DNA of 64,000 nt from Paenibacillus terricola (lineage in GTDB: Bacteria; Bacillota; Bacilli; Paenibacillales; Paenibacillaceae): positions 62,001 to 126,000 of the forward strand of contig NZ_JACXZA010000001.1 in the NCBI RefSeq assembly GCF_014779765.1, given 5' to 3'. Below, in pieces: positions 8,717 to 16,378 of this stretch (its first letter is position 1; each line of letters begins with the position of its first letter). Made by a program: the position numbers and the translations under genes. Under the pieces are notes generated by a model. It made no database searches and was not told the origin of the DNA. It saw only the letters and a list, made by a program, of their open reading frames with translations.

Positions 8717-8757
8717 AAGGACCTCGTTCCCGCTGAATACGGGAACGAGGTCCTTTT
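8717..8757. terminator. Bidirectional terminator between the nos-type block and manA
   Basis: The perfect stem AAGGACCTCGTTCCCG / CGGGAACGAGGTCCTT has an 8-9 nt loop, and T-rich flanks on both strands let it serve the two converging units. Confidence 0.88.
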
Positions 8758-8779
8758 GGCCGAACTAATAATAAATCCG

Positions 8780-9733
8780 CTACTCGTTCGAAACGATCAA
8801 CTGCAGCTTGCCCTCTAGTTCGTATGAGCCGAAGCCGACAGGAAGGATGAAATGTGTGCCCTTCGGCAGCTCATAACTCTGGCCGTCAAAGCGCAGCATG
8901 CCGCTGCCTTCGATGACGCTGAGGATCTTATACTTCTGCTCGCCACCAGGCAACTGCGCCGTGCCGTCTACATCCCATTTCTCAACCGTGAAGAAGTCGT
9001 TGGACACGAAGCTAGTAACTACGAGCCCATCAGCATCGCGGGTGTCATAACTGCCTGCAACATAAGCTTGCGGAATCGTCGTCACGGCGATCGCTTTCTC
9101 TAGATGCAGCTCGCGCAAGTTACCGTCTTTGTCTCGGCGATCGTAGTCGTATACGCGGTATGTTGTGTCCGAGCTTTGCTGCGTTTCTAGTACGACGACG
9201 CCGCGGCCAAGCGCGTGGATCGTGCCGCTAGGTACGTAGAAGAAGTCGCCGGCTTTGACCGGAATAGAAGTCAGTAGGTCATTCCACTTACCCTCTTGAA
9301 TCAGCTCAACCAATTGTTCTTTCGATTGTGCTTCGTGACCGTAGATAATCGATGCGCCAGGCTCGGCGTCAACGATGTACCAACATTCGGTTTTGCCTAG
9401 CTCGCCGTTCTCGTGAACGCCGGCGTATGTATCGTCTGGATGCACCTGGACGGATAGATCGTCGGAAGCGTCAAGGATCTTTGTCAGAAGCGGGAATACA
9501 GCTGACTTGGAAGCGAACAGTTCGGGGTGAGCGGTCCACAGCTCGCCAAGCTTCAATCCGGCATATGGTCCGCCGCTAACGACGCTCTGGCCGTTCGGAT
9601 GAGCGGATACGGCCCAGCATTCGCCGGTCGTGCTGCTAGGAATATCGTATTGGAACAACTCGTTCAGCTTCGTACCGCCCCAAATGCGCTCTTGAAAAAC
9701 GGGTTGCAAGAAAATAGGTAGATTCGGATTCAT
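8780..9733 (-). CDS. manA: Mannose-6-phosphate isomerase, class I
   Basis: The 317-residue cytoplasmic enzyme interconverts mannose 6-phosphate and fructose 6-phosphate. It starts LPIFLQPVFQERIWGGTKL, typical of the short Bacillus-type ManA. Zinc ligands are visible in the LSVQVHPDD motif (about residue 95), in ELGKTECWYIV (about 112) and in PSGTIHALG (about 168). A beta-sandwich C-terminal half completes it. AAGGAG lies about 11 nt before the ATG. It is encoded just downstream of the ROK kinase on the same strand, about 40 nt apart, so kinase and isomerase probably form one operon that feeds mannose into glycolysis, matching the mannanases on both sides. Confidence 0.92.
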   Translation of the reverse strand: MNPNLPIFLQPVFQERIWGGTKLNELFQYDIPSSTTGECWAVSAHPNGQSVVSGGPYAGLKLGELWTAHPELFASKSAVFPLLTKILDASDDLSVQVHPDDTYAGVHENGELGKTECWYIVDAEPGASIIYGHEAQSKEQLVELIQEGKWNDLLTSIPVKAGDFFYVPSGTIHALGRGVVVLETQQSSDTTYRVYDYDRRDKDGNLRELHLEKAIAVTTIPQAYVAGSYDTRDADGLVVTSFVSNDFFTVEKWDVDGTAQLPGGEQKYKILSVIEGSGMLRFDGQSYELPKGTHFILPVGFGSYELEGKLQLIVSNE

Positions 9734-9775
9734 CGTATATCAAACTCCTTATTTGAGAGGTAGTTCAAATAGTCC

Positions 9776-10690
9776 TTATTTGTAATCGATATGAATGAGT
9801 GCCGCGGCGCCAATTAAGCCGGCTTCTTGCGACAAAGCAGCGGGAACAACGCGCGTCAGGCGGCCGGATGGGTTCAGCGCATGCTTCTGAATATAGCTCG
9901 TAACGGCATCGAACAGCGGTGCGCCAACCTGCGATACGCCGCCGCCGATAATAATAAGCTCAGGGTCCAGCGCATTGATCATCGTTACGCAGCCAACGCC
10001 AATATAACCGAATACGCGGTCAACCAGTTCCTTCACGGCAGCGTTCTCGCCGCTGAACGCAAGCTCGAACGCTTCCTTCGAGCTTACCTCAGTACCTACA
10101 ATCTCGCCAGCCATCCGTGCTATAGCCGTGCCGGAGGCGATAAATTCGAGGCAGCCCTTCTGCCCGCATGGGCAGGTGCCTACGGACGGGTCAATGACGA
10201 TATGGCCGATATCGCCCGCATTGCCCGTTGCGCCTGTAATGAGTTTGCCGTGGCTGAAGATGCCTGCGCCAATTCCAGTGCTCACCGTAATGAACACAAA
10301 ATGGTCGGATTGCTTCCCAGCTCCTACCCAGCGCTCTGCCAGTGCGGCAGCTGTCGCATCATTCTCGAATGTGATCGTAAGGCTGAAGTGCCGTTTCATC
10401 GAATCCACAATCGGGAATCCCCACCAATCCCGCAGGTTAGGCGGCTCAGCGATGATGCCCTTCTTCGTATCGAGCGGGCCTGGAGCGCCGATTCCGATGC
10501 CTTTAAGGGACGAAGCAGACACACCTGCATCGCCGATCAGTTTATCTACTGCGGCAGCAATCTCATCTACCATATGTGAAGGGTCGGAACCCGTTGGTAG
10601 TGCCGACTTCGCGAGCACATGTCCATTCGAATCAACAAGCCCGATAGCGGTCTTCGTTCCGCCAATATCAATGCCAACTGCGTATTGCAA
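9776..10690 (-). CDS. ROK-family sugar kinase (glucokinase or mannokinase type)
   Basis: The 304-residue protein has the ATP-binding DIGGTKTAIG motif at residues 8-17, the catalytic-type ENDATAAALAE motif (about 111) and the ROK zinc motif CPCGQKGCLE (about 173). TTG start: AAGGAGG sits 10 nt upstream and no other codon fits. Glucokinase is the usual database name for this type. The adjacent manA and flanking mannanases make mannose or a manno-oligosaccharide product a plausible substrate. It is divergent from a LacI gene across about 100 nt. Confidence 0.85.
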   Translation of the reverse strand: MQYAVGIDIGGTKTAIGLVDSNGHVLAKSALPTGSDPSHMVDEIAAAVDKLIGDAGVSASSLKGIGIGAPGPLDTKKGIIAEPPNLRDWWGFPIVDSMKRHFSLTITFENDATAAALAERWVGAGKQSDHFVFITVSTGIGAGIFSHGKLITGATGNAGDIGHIVIDPSVGTCPCGQKGCLEFIASGTAIARMAGEIVGTEVSSKEAFELAFSGENAAVKELVDRVFGYIGVGCVTMINALDPELIIIGGGVSQVGAPLFDAVTSYIQKHALNPSGRLTRVVPAALSQEAGLIGAAALIHIDYK

Positions 10691-10726
10691 GGGTTGCAGG
10701 CCTCCTTGAGTATCTACTTGACAAAC

Positions 10727-10755
10727 TTGACAAATAAATTATTGTAAAGTAAAGT
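10727..10755 (+). promoter_or_regulatory. Probable promoter of the LacI-family gene
   Basis: TTGACA (10727-10732) and TAAAGT (10750-10755) are spaced 17 nt apart, about 40 nt before the LacI start. A second TTGACA lies at 10718. Both sit in the short divergent region shared with the ROK kinase, where regulator binding could affect both genes. Confidence 0.5.
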
Positions 10756-10794
10756 TGTGCCTAGTCTATCACGTACGGGAAGGAATGAAAAGAG

Positions 10795-11817
10795 ATGGCT
10801 AGGAAAAAGAAAGTATCGATGCAGGACATCGCGGATCATCTCGGCATTTCGAAAAATGCAGTGTCGCTCGCGCTGCTGAACAAGCAAGGCGTCAGCACCG
10901 ACATGCGGAACAAAATCATTGAGGCTGCCAAGCAATTAGGTTATGGCCCTTATGGCGATAATCACAACATAGGCGGTACGGTGCTAGTGCTCGTGCCAGA
11001 GCGGATTATGAGCTATGAGGACAACGAGCATTTCAAGTTTTTTCACGATATCATCTGGGGCTTGGAGAAAAGCATTCGCGCACGGGGCTTGAATGCTGTC
11101 ATTGCGCCTATTGATGCAGAGATGGAAGCAAACCTCATCCTTCCGCGGCACTGTACAGAGCTGACTTACAAAGGAATCATCCTATTCGGCATTGTAGATC
11201 GCGCGTACGCAGAGATCGTATGGGAGCTGGAAGTGCCGCTTGTTATGCTTGACTCTTATCATTCGGGGCTGCCGTGTCCGGTTGTCGCATCGGACAATGT
11301 GGAAGGGGCTTACGAGGCTGTATCCGTATTAATTCAAGCGGGACACCGCGATATCGGATTCATCGGGCCTACGAATTTGACGTCCAGCCATCAGGAACGC
11401 TGGTTCGGTTATTGGAGAGCCATGACGGAGAACGGTCTGTCCATTGACCCGGCGAAGGTGATGTCCTCCTCGGTAGGTTTTCAAGATACGAAGGTTGAAC
11501 TGGGTACATTTATCGACGGATTGAAGCAGTTGTCAACGGCCTTCTTCTGCGGCAATGACCGAATCGCTTACTTGTTTGCAAGCCAACTTCGCAGCAGAGG
11601 CATTCGTGTACCGGAAGACGTCTCGATCGTCGGCTTCGACGATCTGAAATATGAGGAATCGGAAGGACTCCAGTTAACAACGATGCGCGTCGAGAAGGCG
11701 AGTTTGTGCAGCGCCGCGATCGACATGCTGCTGAAGACGGAGGGTAAATTCCGAGAGACGCTTCGGCACTATATCCGACCTACCCTTATTACGCGTGAAT
11801 CCGTTCGTGAGTGTTAG
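10795..11817 (+). CDS. LacI-family transcriptional regulator
   Basis: A 340-residue repressor-type protein. Residues 5-50 form a LacI helix-turn-helix (VSMQDIADHLGISKNAVSLALL) and hinge helix. The rest is a periplasmic-binding-protein-like sugar sensor with the usual signposts: LVPERI, GIILFGIVDR, VVASDNVEGAY, DIGFIGP, FFCGNDRIAY and VSIVGFDD. GGAAGG precedes the ATG. It is divergent from the ROK kinase/manA pair and upstream of a kinase and a second LacI gene, so it likely controls mannan or mannose functions. The effector is unknown. Confidence 0.9.
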   Translation: MARKKKVSMQDIADHLGISKNAVSLALLNKQGVSTDMRNKIIEAAKQLGYGPYGDNHNIGGTVLVLVPERIMSYEDNEHFKFFHDIIWGLEKSIRARGLNAVIAPIDAEMEANLILPRHCTELTYKGIILFGIVDRAYAEIVWELEVPLVMLDSYHSGLPCPVVASDNVEGAYEAVSVLIQAGHRDIGFIGPTNLTSSHQERWFGYWRAMTENGLSIDPAKVMSSSVGFQDTKVELGTFIDGLKQLSTAFFCGNDRIAYLFASQLRSRGIRVPEDVSIVGFDDLKYEESEGLQLTTMRVEKASLCSAAIDMLLKTEGKFRETLRHYIRPTLITRESVREC

Positions 11818-11830
11818 GGTCATATCCATA

Positions 11831-11876
11831 GCTAACGATGCTAACATACAATAACAAACAAGTGCGATAGCTAACA
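11831..11876. promoter_or_regulatory. Candidate operator cluster (GCTAAC sites) before the sensor kinase gene
   Basis: GCTAACGATGCTAACA (11831-11846) and GCTAACA (11870-11876) precede a TATAAT at 11885-11890. The reverse complement of the first, TGTTAGCATCGTTAGC, matches 14 of 16 positions with the site at 16059 before the GH5 mannanase. Confidence 0.5.
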
Positions 11877-12006
11877 TTTTGTCGTATAATGAGGGCAACA
11901 ATAGACTTTTGGTACTCGTTCGTAAGTTCGGTTGTCAGCACCTGATGCCGAATATACTTCTTGGGTTACTTTTTAGATTAACCTTTGTTAGGACGGAAGG
12001 ACTAGG

Positions 12007-13881
12007 ATGATGAACGTGAGACGTTGGATCGGATCGGCATGGTCCAAGCTGATGGATATGCCTATGGAGCGCAAGCTGCTGTTCGTTTTTCTGGTCATTA
12101 TAGTGCTGCCGCTCACGTTCATTGGGTATGTCTCGTATTCGAATTATACGAATTCGATCGAGAAGACGACCGTATCGTATTCGGCGAACTTAATGACAGC
12201 AATGATGGAACGAACGGATGATTATATCGATGACATGATGCGTATCTCGTCAATCCCAGCCTACCAAGCAGAGATCAAGCAAAATCTCATTCGTTCCAAT
12301 ACGTATTACGCGCAGCGCCAGCCTGCCAATGGAGGCGACCAGGCGCCAGAGGATTTGAACCAAGTGCTCTTGATTCAGCGCGGTATTCAATCGTCCGTGA
12401 AGTTCATCAACAATATGAAGCGCGGAGCCAACGTTGTATATATTTTCGACGAGTATGGCAATGGGTATTATTCAACCGAGTCCGGAGCTGTCCGAATGGA
12501 CTTGGAGCAGAGCTACAACCAATGGAAGGAGCTGTCGGCGAATTCCGGCGGGAAGGCGATGCTGCTGGGCACCGAGGCATATACGAGCATTCTCAACAGT
12601 AAGAAATATGCTTTCACAGTCGTTCGCAAAATATTGGATGATGCAACCTTGCAGCCGATCGGCTTGATCGCCGTCGATACCGATATCGGGGTTATCGAAG
12701 GTCAGATGGTAGAGATGGACAAGCTGACGCAGGGCATCTCCTTCATCGTCGACGAGAATGGCGGCATTATCTATGACAGCGACAAGGAGCATCATGCGAA
12801 GTCTATTATCCAATCGCCGGAGCTGCTGCATGTAAGCGAAGGAAGCGGCAGCTTCTACGCGACCGTTGATGGTGTGGATCAGTTGGTTATGTACACGACC
12901 TCACCGAATACGCATTGGAAGCTTTACGTGCTTATTCCCGAACGGGAGCTGAAGAGCGACTCGATCCGTATTCGGAACGTGACGTGGGCGGCTACCTTCG
13001 TCTCTCTTGCGCTAGCGCTGGTTATATCGACGCTGCTATCTTATGCCTTAACCAAGCCTTTGCGTAAAATGATGCGTCTCATGCGAACCGTTCAGGAAGG
13101 CGATTTCTCCGTTCAGTTTCCGGTTAAGCGGCGGGACGAGACCGGTCAGCTCGGTCACCAATTCAACCGGATGATCGTCCGAATCGACCAGCTCATCAAG
13201 GAAATCTATGAGATGGAGACGAAGAAGAACGAAGCGGAGATGTTCGCGCTGCAGACGCAGATCAATCCGCATTTTATGTATAACACGCTGGAGACGATCC
13301 GAATGGTTGCCGAGCTGAACGATGATGAAGCGGCAGCGGATATGCTGTTTGTATTCGGGAAGCTGCTCCGTTACAGCATCGGCGAAGTACGGGAGAGGAC
13401 GGTCATTGGGGCGGAGCTGGAGCATGCTCGCAATTATGTCGAGATGCTCAATTATCGCTACCCGAACCGGTTCGATCTGCGGATTGAAGCGGACGCATCT
13501 TACGATCAAATCCCAACGCTTAAGCTGCTGCTGCAGCCAATCGTCGAGAATGCGATCTATCACGGGCTGGACGATCGGAAAGCCATTATGCGGATAGACA
13601 TAAGAGTGGATCAATCCGACCAATTCTTACTCATTCATGTCATTGACGATGGACTGGGAATGACGCCAGAGACGCGGGAGCGTTTGAATTTATCTTTTGC
13701 AGGTGTAGATGTCAGCAAGCCGAGCCGGGGAGGAATCGGACTGCGGAACGTATGCGAGCGCATTAAGCTGCATTATGGACATCGTTATGGCATGCAGGTG
13801 CTCGAAGGACCGGAAGGCGGGACTGAAGTTGTGCTGAGACTGCCGCTGCCACAGCCTGATACGACGACCGGCGATTTATAA
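12007..13881 (+). CDS. YesM-type membrane sensor histidine kinase
   Basis: The 624-residue kinase has a first membrane helix (about 24-44), an extracellular sensor region of roughly 260 residues (double-Cache type by layout), a second helix (about 320-342), a HAMP segment, and a His_kinase domain with the autophosphorylated His in QTQINPHFMYNTLETIRM (about 424). The ATP-binding part carries NAIYHGL, DDGLGMTPE and GGIGLRNVCERI. GGAAGG precedes two adjacent ATG codons (12007, 12010). Kinases of this type sense extracellular saccharides, often through a binding protein. Its probable partner is the YesN-type regulator at 15046, from which it is separated by a LacI gene. Confidence 0.9.
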   Translation: MMNVRRWIGSAWSKLMDMPMERKLLFVFLVIIVLPLTFIGYVSYSNYTNSIEKTTVSYSANLMTAMMERTDDYIDDMMRISSIPAYQAEIKQNLIRSNTYYAQRQPANGGDQAPEDLNQVLLIQRGIQSSVKFINNMKRGANVVYIFDEYGNGYYSTESGAVRMDLEQSYNQWKELSANSGGKAMLLGTEAYTSILNSKKYAFTVVRKILDDATLQPIGLIAVDTDIGVIEGQMVEMDKLTQGISFIVDENGGIIYDSDKEHHAKSIIQSPELLHVSEGSGSFYATVDGVDQLVMYTTSPNTHWKLYVLIPERELKSDSIRIRNVTWAATFVSLALALVISTLLSYALTKPLRKMMRLMRTVQEGDFSVQFPVKRRDETGQLGHQFNRMIVRIDQLIKEIYEMETKKNEAEMFALQTQINPHFMYNTLETIRMVAELNDDEAAADMLFVFGKLLRYSIGEVRERTVIGAELEHARNYVEMLNYRYPNRFDLRIEADASYDQIPTLKLLLQPIVENAIYHGLDDRKAIMRIDIRVDQSDQFLLIHVIDDGLGMTPETRERLNLSFAGVDVSKPSRGGIGLRNVCERIKLHYGHRYGMQVLEGPEGGTEVVLRLPLPQPDTTTGDL

Positions 13882-13916
13882 TGCACATGCATTTATAGGA
13901 GATAGGGGATAGTTGC

Positions 13917-14975
13917 GTGACGAAAAAAGTGACGATGCAGCAAATCGCAGACCATCTAGGCGTGTCTAAATATGTGGTCTCCAAAGCGCTCTCCGGCAAA
14001 AAAGGCGTGAGCGAAGCGACCAAGGAGCGCGTCATCCAGATCGCCTCGCAGTTAGGTTATTTCGCCCAGAACAGCGGCTACATGAAGCCGATCAAGCTGG
14101 GCCGGGAAGAGGAAGAGAAGCCGAATGCAGATATTCGGCAGTCCGTACTCGTCCTGATGCCGAACATCCGATTCCAGACACGGGACTCATTGTATTGGGG
14201 GCGCATTCTGGATGGGATTTCGAAGCGTCTGGAAGAGAAGGGCATCGGCATGGTCATCGTTATGGAGCAGAATGCCGAGACGTTCATGCATTTGCTGAAG
14301 CCGGAGGGCATTCTTGGCATGATCGGCGTCGGCGAGATCGCGTCTTCCATGCTGCTGGAGATTCATCGGCTGGGCGTGACGATGGTGCTTGTTGACCATG
14401 AGGATCCGTTAATTCCGTCGGATACGCTGTTTGCCAACAACTATGATTGCATGTACCGTTTAACGAAGCATCTAATCGGCATCGGTCATCGGAACATCGG
14501 GTTCGTCGGCAATGTTCGTTACTCCCGCAGCTTCTTCGATCGCTGGAACGGTTTCCGCGATGCGATGGAGGAGTTCGAGCTGTGGAACGGGCAGGAGCAT
14601 CTGACGCATCTGGAAATCATGGAGCATTATGACGAGCCCCTTAAGCAATGGCTGCTTCGCCGTAAGAAGCTGCGTGCGCTGCCGACGGCGCTCGTATGCG
14701 CGAACGATTCGCTTGCGCTTGATGCATGCAAAGCGGCGCAGGAGCTCGGGTTAGCGGTTCCCGAAGATTTATCGATATCCGGTTTCGATAATATCGACGA
14801 TTCGGTACGCCATTCGCCGCCGATTACGACGGTTAACGTACCGAAAGAGATGCTTGGCGCGAGGGCGGTCGATAAGCTGCTCGAACGGTTGGAACGTTCC
14901 AAAGAGCCGCTTGAGAAAATTCTCATCGCAGGCGAAGTCATCTACCGGCAATCGATAGCGGGCAACAAACAATAG
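13917..14975 (+). CDS. Second LacI-family transcriptional regulator
   Basis: The 352-residue protein has the LacI DNA-binding domain at the N-terminus (VTMQQIADHLGVSKYVVSKALS, residues 4-25) and a PBP-like effector domain (VLVLMPNIR, GMIGVGEI, FANNYDCMYRL, NIGFVGNVRYSRSFFDRW, LVCANDSLAL, LSISGFDNID). GTG start. It begins 35 nt after the kinase stop and ends 70 nt before the response regulator, so all four regulator genes probably share a transcript. Its HTH resembles that of the LacI protein at 10795, so the two may see related sites. Confidence 0.9.
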   Translation: MTKKVTMQQIADHLGVSKYVVSKALSGKKGVSEATKERVIQIASQLGYFAQNSGYMKPIKLGREEEEKPNADIRQSVLVLMPNIRFQTRDSLYWGRILDGISKRLEEKGIGMVIVMEQNAETFMHLLKPEGILGMIGVGEIASSMLLEIHRLGVTMVLVDHEDPLIPSDTLFANNYDCMYRLTKHLIGIGHRNIGFVGNVRYSRSFFDRWNGFRDAMEEFELWNGQEHLTHLEIMEHYDEPLKQWLLRRKKLRALPTALVCANDSLALDACKAAQELGLAVPEDLSISGFDNIDDSVRHSPPITTVNVPKEMLGARAVDKLLERLERSKEPLEKILIAGEVIYRQSIAGNKQ

Positions 14976-15045
14976 CGGGAGTTACTTTGCGATGGCATTG
15001 AAACCGCCGCATTGCGCCATTTTACACCGAAGAAGGTGATCTTAA

Positions 15046-15810
15046 CTGCTGAAAGTTATGATTGTCGACGATGAAGAAGTCATCTGCCAAGGCTTAGTCA
15101 AAATCCTAACGAAGCTCATTCCTAATCTGGAGGTGCTCGGGGCTTACCATAACGGTGCGGTCGCTTGGGACCATTTTGCACAATTAAGCCAGCAGGGACT
15201 GGATGTCGTCATTACCGATATTAAGATGCCGTTCATGGACGGCATTGAGCTGATCCGGAAGATTCGCGAGAGCGATTCGAAAGTCGATATTATCGTATTG
15301 AGCGGATTCGATGAGTTCGAATATGCAAGGGCGGCGCTGCGCAATGGGGTCAAAGACTACCTGCTCAAGCCAATCGATAAGGCACAGCTGCAGAAGGCGC
15401 TGCAGCAGATTGAGTCTGCGCGCCGAGAGGCCGATCTGTTGAAGCAGGATGTGGAGCAACCGCTGCAGGATCGGGAGCATCATGCGGTCGAGATGGTGAA
15501 GGATGTGCTGAAGAAAACGTACGATCAGCCATTCGAACTGGAGAAGCTGGCTCAATCTACAGGGATGCAGAGCAACTATCTGAGCCGATTGTTCAAGCAC
15601 CAGACGAACATGACGATTACCGATTATTTGATTCAATTGCGGATCGAGAAAGCGAAGGAGCTGCTGGTCGGTAATCCTTCCTTGCGCAACTACGAGATCG
15701 CTCAGCAGGTTGGCTACCATGATCCGGTATATTTCAACAAGCTGTTCAAGAAGATCGTTGGCATTACCCCGAAGGATTACAAGAGTAAACGATGGCCTGG
15801 AGCGGAATGA
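15046..15810 (+). CDS. YesN-type response regulator with AraC DNA-binding domain
   Basis: The receiver domain covers residues 1-120: acidic pocket VDDEE, phosphoacceptor Asp in VVITDIKMPFMDG (about 58), and KPID Lys (about 107). Two AraC-type HTH motifs fill residues about 150-250, ending in the usual VYFNKLFKKIVGITPKDYK. I place the start at CTG 15046 (product MLKVMIVDDEE) because AAGGTGAT lies 5 nt upstream; the first ATG (15058) is 17 nt from it and would remove the first beta-strand residues that nearly all receivers have. It should be the partner of the YesM kinase at 12007 and is immediately upstream of the mannanase regulatory region. Confidence 0.88.
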   Translation: MLKVMIVDDEEVICQGLVKILTKLIPNLEVLGAYHNGAVAWDHFAQLSQQGLDVVITDIKMPFMDGIELIRKIRESDSKVDIIVLSGFDEFEYARAALRNGVKDYLLKPIDKAQLQKALQQIESARREADLLKQDVEQPLQDREHHAVEMVKDVLKKTYDQPFELEKLAQSTGMQSNYLSRLFKHQTNMTITDYLIQLRIEKAKELLVGNPSLRNYEIAQQVGYHDPVYFNKLFKKIVGITPKDYKSKRWPGAE

Positions 15811-15828
15811 GCGCTTCGGGCTTTTTTT
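15795..15828 (+). terminator. Terminator overlapping the response-regulator stop codon
   Basis: GCCTGGAGCG (15795-15804) pairs with CGCTTCGGGC (15812-15821) using two G-U pairs. The TGA stop falls in the loop, and seven T follow. Confidence 0.75.
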
Positions 15829-15895
15829 GTGTGTTATTCCGCGATAGGCATTGATGGGGTGAATAGGGAGTACTAAATTTGCAAGGTGAGGGATA

Positions 15896-15922
15896 TTTGT
15901 TAGCATGGGATGCGATAACAAA
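15896..15922. promoter_or_regulatory. Candidate LacI-type inverted repeat before the mannanase gene
   Basis: TTTGTTA (15896-15902) and TAACAAA (15916-15922) form an inverted repeat around GCATGGGATGC. It belongs with the TGTTAGCAT sites found at 11831 and 16059. The 15829-16378 stretch has no gene. Confidence 0.45.
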
Positions 15923-16058
15923 AGTAATCGTTTTAGGGATATGGTAATAGGTGGAAGGTGGGTCGTTCGCATAAGGCAAACTGCCTGTGGCAGTGATGTG
16001 TAGTCCATAAATCCTTTTGTAGTAGTTCTTAATTACTTCATTGGACGTGTCTCAGTTT

Positions 16059-16120
16059 TGTTAGCATTGTTAGTTTTGTTATCTTTATTATTGACAAAAT
16101 ATGATAACAGATATTATATT
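16059..16120 (+). promoter_or_regulatory. Operator plus promoter candidate of the GH5 mannanase
   Basis: TGTTAGCATTGTTAGT (16059-16074) is followed by TTGACA (16091-16096) and TATATT (16115-16120) with an 18-nt gap. A TGATAACA motif lies within the spacer. Binding there would be expected to block or modulate initiation. Confidence 0.5.
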
Positions 16121-16240
16121 GTATTTCGTGATGAACGTCGAATGATTTCGCGCTCAGCTCAACAACACGGCATTCCCCCACAATAGCTCCTCAAGCGCTG
16201 CGTCCATCAGCACGTCAGTCCCATCTGGCTTTCATGAATT

Positions 16241-16254
16241 TAAAAGCGCTTTCA
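16241..16254 (-). promoter_or_regulatory. cre-like catabolite repression site
   Basis: Read on the minus strand the site is TGAAAGCGCTTTTA, matching the CcpA consensus TGWAANCGNTNWCA at all but one position. Located downstream of the candidate promoter and before the mannanase start, it could act as a roadblock. Confidence 0.6.
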
Positions 16255-16378
16255 TTCGATTGTTCGATGAAAGAAGGGAGGGGTATCTTTCGTATCTCGT
16301 TAAGCTCACATTTGGATACACGACCAGCCTTAAGTAAAACGCAAGGAATGTTGGTTCAACCATTTCAGGAGGGTGATT

